Shown here: piece by piece, positions 61,194 to 64,000 of the stretch | Layout of the letters: the number at the start of each line of letters is the position of its first letter | Numbering within the stretch: the stretch's first letter is position 1 | Assembly: GCF_009734385.1 (NCBI RefSeq) | Contig: NZ_CP046452.1 | Span: 620,001 to 684,000 of the forward strand | Reading direction: 5' to 3' | Length of the DNA: 64,000 nucleotides | From: Corynebacterium kalinowskii | GTDB taxonomy: Bacteria > Actinomycetota > Actinomycetes > Mycobacteriales > Mycobacteriaceae | The notes under the pieces: model-generated | What the model was told of the DNA's origin: nothing | The model's database searches: none | The model's input: the letters and a program-made list of their open reading frames with translations, nothing else | Position numbers and translations under genes: made by a program

Positions 61194-63053
61194 ATGAAAT
61201 CAAAAACTCTTTTCCCGCGAACGCTATTTGATGGCACCGTTCACTTCGAGATTCCGCGTTATCAGCGCCCATATGTCTGGGATGAAGAGAACCAATGGGA
61301 ACCATTGTGGAACGACATTGAACAACTTGCAGGAATTGTTCTCGAAAGCGAAGAAGATGAACTCGAAGTCGGCCATTTCTTAGGGGCCATTGTTCTCAAA
61401 GCAAAACCGGCACGAACGGGGGACGTCACCCGATTTGAAGTTGTCGACGGACAACAGCGCCTCACGACACTCCAGCTGGTTCTCAATGCCGCATGCCAGG
61501 TTTTGGAGGCCGATGATCGGTTCTTAGATGAAGCTGACGCGATCAGAGAGTTGACTACCAATAAACGGAGGAGCTTTCAGGGCACCGATGAGCAGTTCAA
61601 GCTCAGTCCGTCGAGGGGAGATCGTGAAGCTTTCAAGAACATGCTTCAAGGTGGTCAAGAACCGAAGTTTGAGGACCACCGGATTTCTCAAGCAGCTCAG
61701 TTTTTCAAGCAGAAGATTGCAAATTGGTTGTTTAGTTCCGAAGACGAAGGACTGGTGACTGCCAAGGTAAAAGCGCTAGTAGATGTCATTGAAACTCGCT
61801 TAATAATTGTCAGCATTGACCTTGACGGAAGCGATGACGATCAGCTGATTTTTGAGACGTTGAACGATCGTGGTACGCCACTGCTCAAGGCAGATCTGGT
61901 CAAGAACCATATTTTCTACAGAGGTGAAGTTTTAAGAGCAGACACTGAAAAATGGGCGGACAACTACTGGATGCTGTTTGAAGATGAATGGTGGCGTGAA
62001 GAAATCCGACAAGGTCGCCTTATGCGCCCTAGAATTGATGCATTTTTAAACTACTGGTTGGTGATGCGTACTTGCTCAGAAGTTGCTACACGCGACCTAT
62101 TCTCAGCCTTCCGTAACTACGCAGAGCAAGCTATGTCGACTATTGAAGGTGCAGAGGACTTGCTAGCCGAAATGACGGGAGACGCAATCCTCTATCAAAA
62201 GTTAGTGAATTCAGAATCTAGTTCGCTCGAATCGCGCTTTTATCAGTTGGTAATTGAGAGTTTTGATTTGACTACCTTCATGCCAATCATTTTGCGCTTG
62301 AGTTCGCCAAGCTACAAAGTTCCTCAATCTCAAATTGTCATTGCGTATCAAGCAATTGAAAGCTGGGTTATTCGCCGTACGCTATTAAGGGGAAGCACAA
62401 AAGATGTTAATCGTATGGTGATTGCCCTGTTGAAAGAGCTAAGCACTGTTAGCGGTAATGCAGCGGGTGATGCCGTCGTGTCTTACCTTTCTCAACAGAC
62501 TTCAGACGTGAGGTCCTGGCCAACTGATGAAGAACTCCTAAGGAATGCTCCAGATTTGCGGGTTTATGGCCAAATTAAGCAGTCGCGATTGCGCGTCATC
62601 TTTGAAGGAGTAGAAAAACAGCTGAGATCGGAGCGACACGAAAACGTGAGTTTGCCTCAGGATCTGCAGATCGAGCACATCATGCCGCAAAAATGGCATC
62701 AGCACTGGGCGAATGAACCGTCAATTAAGGCGATGGATGACACTGATGTAGACAGGGTTGTGGATCTGTTGGGAAATCTCACCCTGACTACCGGAAAGCT
62801 CAATGGGTCCTTGTCTAATCGTCCGTGGACAGATGCCGCGACGGCAGAAAACTCTCCCGGTGGTCAAATGCCAGGGCAGGGGAAGCGATCGCTCATCGGC
62901 CAATACAGTTTGCTTGCCTTAAACAAGGAGATTGTCGATCGTCATCAAGATTCCTGGACAATTGACGATATTAGACAACGAACTCAGCGAATTCTTGAAT
63001 TGGTATGCAAAGCATGGCCTCGGCCAGCTACAGGGCGCCTAGAGGAAATGTAA
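61194..63053 (+). CDS. DUF262/DUF1524 protein, GmrSD-like nuclease (second copy)
   Basis: A 619-residue protein with the same architecture as the one at 39440 but distant in sequence. The DUF262 domain has IPRYQRPYVW (~20-29), VVDGQQRLTT (~84-92) and LNDRGTPLLKADLVKN (~222). The DUF1524 HNH-like end has IEHIMPQKWHQHW (~493), LLGNLTLTTGKLN (~525) and LSNRPW. The HIMPQ form is the standard one, while the first copy reads HIEGQ. It is AT-richer than the core genes. Likely a restriction-type defence protein. Confidence 0.87.
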   Translation: MKSKTLFPRTLFDGTVHFEIPRYQRPYVWDEENQWEPLWNDIEQLAGIVLESEEDELEVGHFLGAIVLKAKPARTGDVTRFEVVDGQQRLTTLQLVLNAACQVLEADDRFLDEADAIRELTTNKRRSFQGTDEQFKLSPSRGDREAFKNMLQGGQEPKFEDHRISQAAQFFKQKIANWLFSSEDEGLVTAKVKALVDVIETRLIIVSIDLDGSDDDQLIFETLNDRGTPLLKADLVKNHIFYRGEVLRADTEKWADNYWMLFEDEWWREEIRQGRLMRPRIDAFLNYWLVMRTCSEVATRDLFSAFRNYAEQAMSTIEGAEDLLAEMTGDAILYQKLVNSESSSLESRFYQLVIESFDLTTFMPIILRLSSPSYKVPQSQIVIAYQAIESWVIRRTLLRGSTKDVNRMVIALLKELSTVSGNAAGDAVVSYLSQQTSDVRSWPTDEELLRNAPDLRVYGQIKQSRLRVIFEGVEKQLRSERHENVSLPQDLQIEHIMPQKWHQHWANEPSIKAMDDTDVDRVVDLLGNLTLTTGKLNGSLSNRPWTDAATAENSPGGQMPGQGKRSLIGQYSLLALNKEIVDRHQDSWTIDDIRQRTQRILELVCKAWPRPATGRLEEM

Positions 63054-63311
63054 TTCGAGACGGGTCAATCTATTTTCAATGTGACGATGAGAAGCTTGAT
63101 GTTCTTTTGAGCTTCTGATTGTTTCAGTCTTTTAAATGAACCCTCGTTTCTCTATTGAGGAATTCTCTGGGCCTGGAAGAGTCCATTGCTAAGTGATTTC
63201 GGCATTCCATAGTTCGAAAACCGAAAACCAAACCATGATTGAAATCGTCAATTACGAACCCCTGTTCTAGCCACAACCTCAGCTGTCCACCCCGCGTTCT
63301 ACCGTTCAGGT

Positions 63312-64000
63312 ATGAACAAATTGAACATTCCAAGCTGGAGCAAAGCGCTGGGCCTAGGCTCAAGAGAGATTGAAGCTGCCTACCGTCACTCCCAGCCAGA
63401 AAAGTGGATCGAAGAGTCCTATTGGGGGTACCACATTGGCAAAAACTGGACGGTGGTGACGTTTCGGGACGGGCAGGTTGAAGTCGGCCTTGCGTCTAGT
63501 CCCGTCGCTGGGGAGGAGCGGTTCGATGTCGGGGTTACAACCGACCGGCTAACGATTGTTAAGAGCCAACGCCAGCCGCTCAAGTTGAGGGCCTACACTG
63601 CAGGTCAAGCACTGTGGCGGGAAAGCTCCGACTGCTTCGACGCAGAAATGGCGATCCTTGCGCTTGCCATGACTCCCGGAACTGAACTGACTTCTTTGGG
63701 TGAACAGCGTGGCCCCGACGTCACGTTCACCGGAAAGATCAGCAGGAAATGTGACTACCTTGGCTTCTTTGAACTGCGAGTGGTTGATTCGCAGGACGTT
63801 GAAGTGCGAGTGTGCGTATCCAAAGATGACTGCATCGGCGAAGTAGGCGATATATGCACGTTCTTCGGTGTCGTCACGGCCACCATTTTCAATGAACAAG
63901 ATGAGTCCTTCGCCGAGCGTACGGGCAACTTCGCGCTCCCATCGCCAACACCGACAGAGACCGTAAACGGCGTGGCCACCCTGAATTACCAAAGCTCCCC
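63312..64000 (+). CDS. Unknown protein, N-terminal part (runs off the window)
   Basis: The frame is open from ATG 63312 to the window end (229+ residues, no stop). It starts MNKLNIPSWSKALGLGSREI, a helical, basic beginning. A part around residue 130-185 (VTFTGKISRKC, then VRVCVSKDDCIGEVGDICTFFGVV) has the alternating pattern of a small beta-barrel, perhaps OB-like, but this is only an impression. TACCGT lies 6 nt before the ATG; no ribosome site is visible. Codon positions look coding, and the opposite-strand frame over the same bases has no start signals. Confidence 0.6.
   Translation, partial: MNKLNIPSWSKALGLGSREIEAAYRHSQPEKWIEESYWGYHIGKNWTVVTFRDGQVEVGLASSPVAGEERFDVGVTTDRLTIVKSQRQPLKLRAYTAGQALWRESSDCFDAEMAILALAMTPGTELTSLGEQRGPDVTFTGKISRKCDYLGFFELRVVDSQDVEVRVCVSKDDCIGEVGDICTFFGVVTATIFNEQDESFAERTGNFALPSPTPTETVNGVATLNYQSS

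Noticed and set aside
1..64000. tRNA, rRNA, riboswitch or insertion sequence
   Set aside because: I looked for tRNA-like TTCGA-CCA ends, known riboswitch cores and transposase genes and could not support any by eye; a covariance-model scan would settle it.

Overview
This is a chromosomal window from an actinobacterium of the genus Corynebacterium. No single marker proves this; it follows from several independent signs. The core gene order valS-folC-ndk-rne-rplU-rpmA-obg-proB-proA-nadD-rsfS-gpgP-degV-comEA-comEC-holA-rpsT-lepA is the corynebacterial/mycobacterial one. A complete fpr2-cysIXHDNYZ sulfate-reduction cluster of the C. glutamicum type is present. There is a secreted cutinase-like esterase typical of mycolata. 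DtxR-like and McbR-like operators can be read by eye. Many genes start as leaderless transcripts, with a TANNNT -10 box 7-8 nt before the start codon.

Layout. 1-23609: housekeeping core, all on the + strand except one membrane protein at 9328-10245. It covers the 3' end of valS, an Hsp70-like ATPase, folate polyglutamylation, NDP kinase, RNase E/G, ribosomal proteins L21 and L27, Obg, proline synthesis, NAD synthesis, ribosome silencing, the phosphatase GpgP, DNA-uptake-type ComEA/ComEC and Pol III delta. An endonuclease-like gene (16507-17394) interrupts it, followed by four identical-geometry palindromes (17422-17633) that no gene explains. 23639-31330: assimilatory sulfate reduction, with cysIXHDNYZ on the - strand and fpr2 divergent. 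31412-36786: rpsT, an orphan PemK/MazF-like protein and a divergent iron/siderophore uptake locus behind two DtxR-like boxes. 36890-38740: lepA.

38741-45701 is a visibly AT-richer accessory island. It holds a GmrSD-like DUF262/DUF1524 protein, a decayed cutinase copy, a peptidase E, a small membrane protein and a MazG-like pyrophosphohydrolase followed by a GIY-YIG/Schlafen-type helicase fusion. The last pair is the best candidate for a little-described (defence) system. 45808-49324 is a binding-protein ABC importer of the Fbp/Pot/Thi type.

49410-60875 is a catabolic locus around a PucR-type regulator. It contains a class III aminotransferase, a CoA-acylating semialdehyde dehydrogenase, an amidase, an M20 N-carbamoyl-amino-acid hydrolase, two sodium:solute symporters each preceded by a small membrane protein, and an unknown 155-residue protein. 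Together they could import an N-carbamoyl or beta-amino compound, hydrolyse it, transaminate it and oxidise the semialdehyde to an acyl-CoA, as in beta-alanine or reductive pyrimidine breakdown. The window ends with a second DUF262/DUF1524 gene (61194-63053) and the start of an unknown gene that runs off the end.

The most unusual items are the palindrome array at 17422-17633, the MazG/GIY-YIG-helicase pair, leaderless micro-ORFs in front of the LysE-type exporter and obg, and stop codons that double as the first three bases of the next gene's -10 box.
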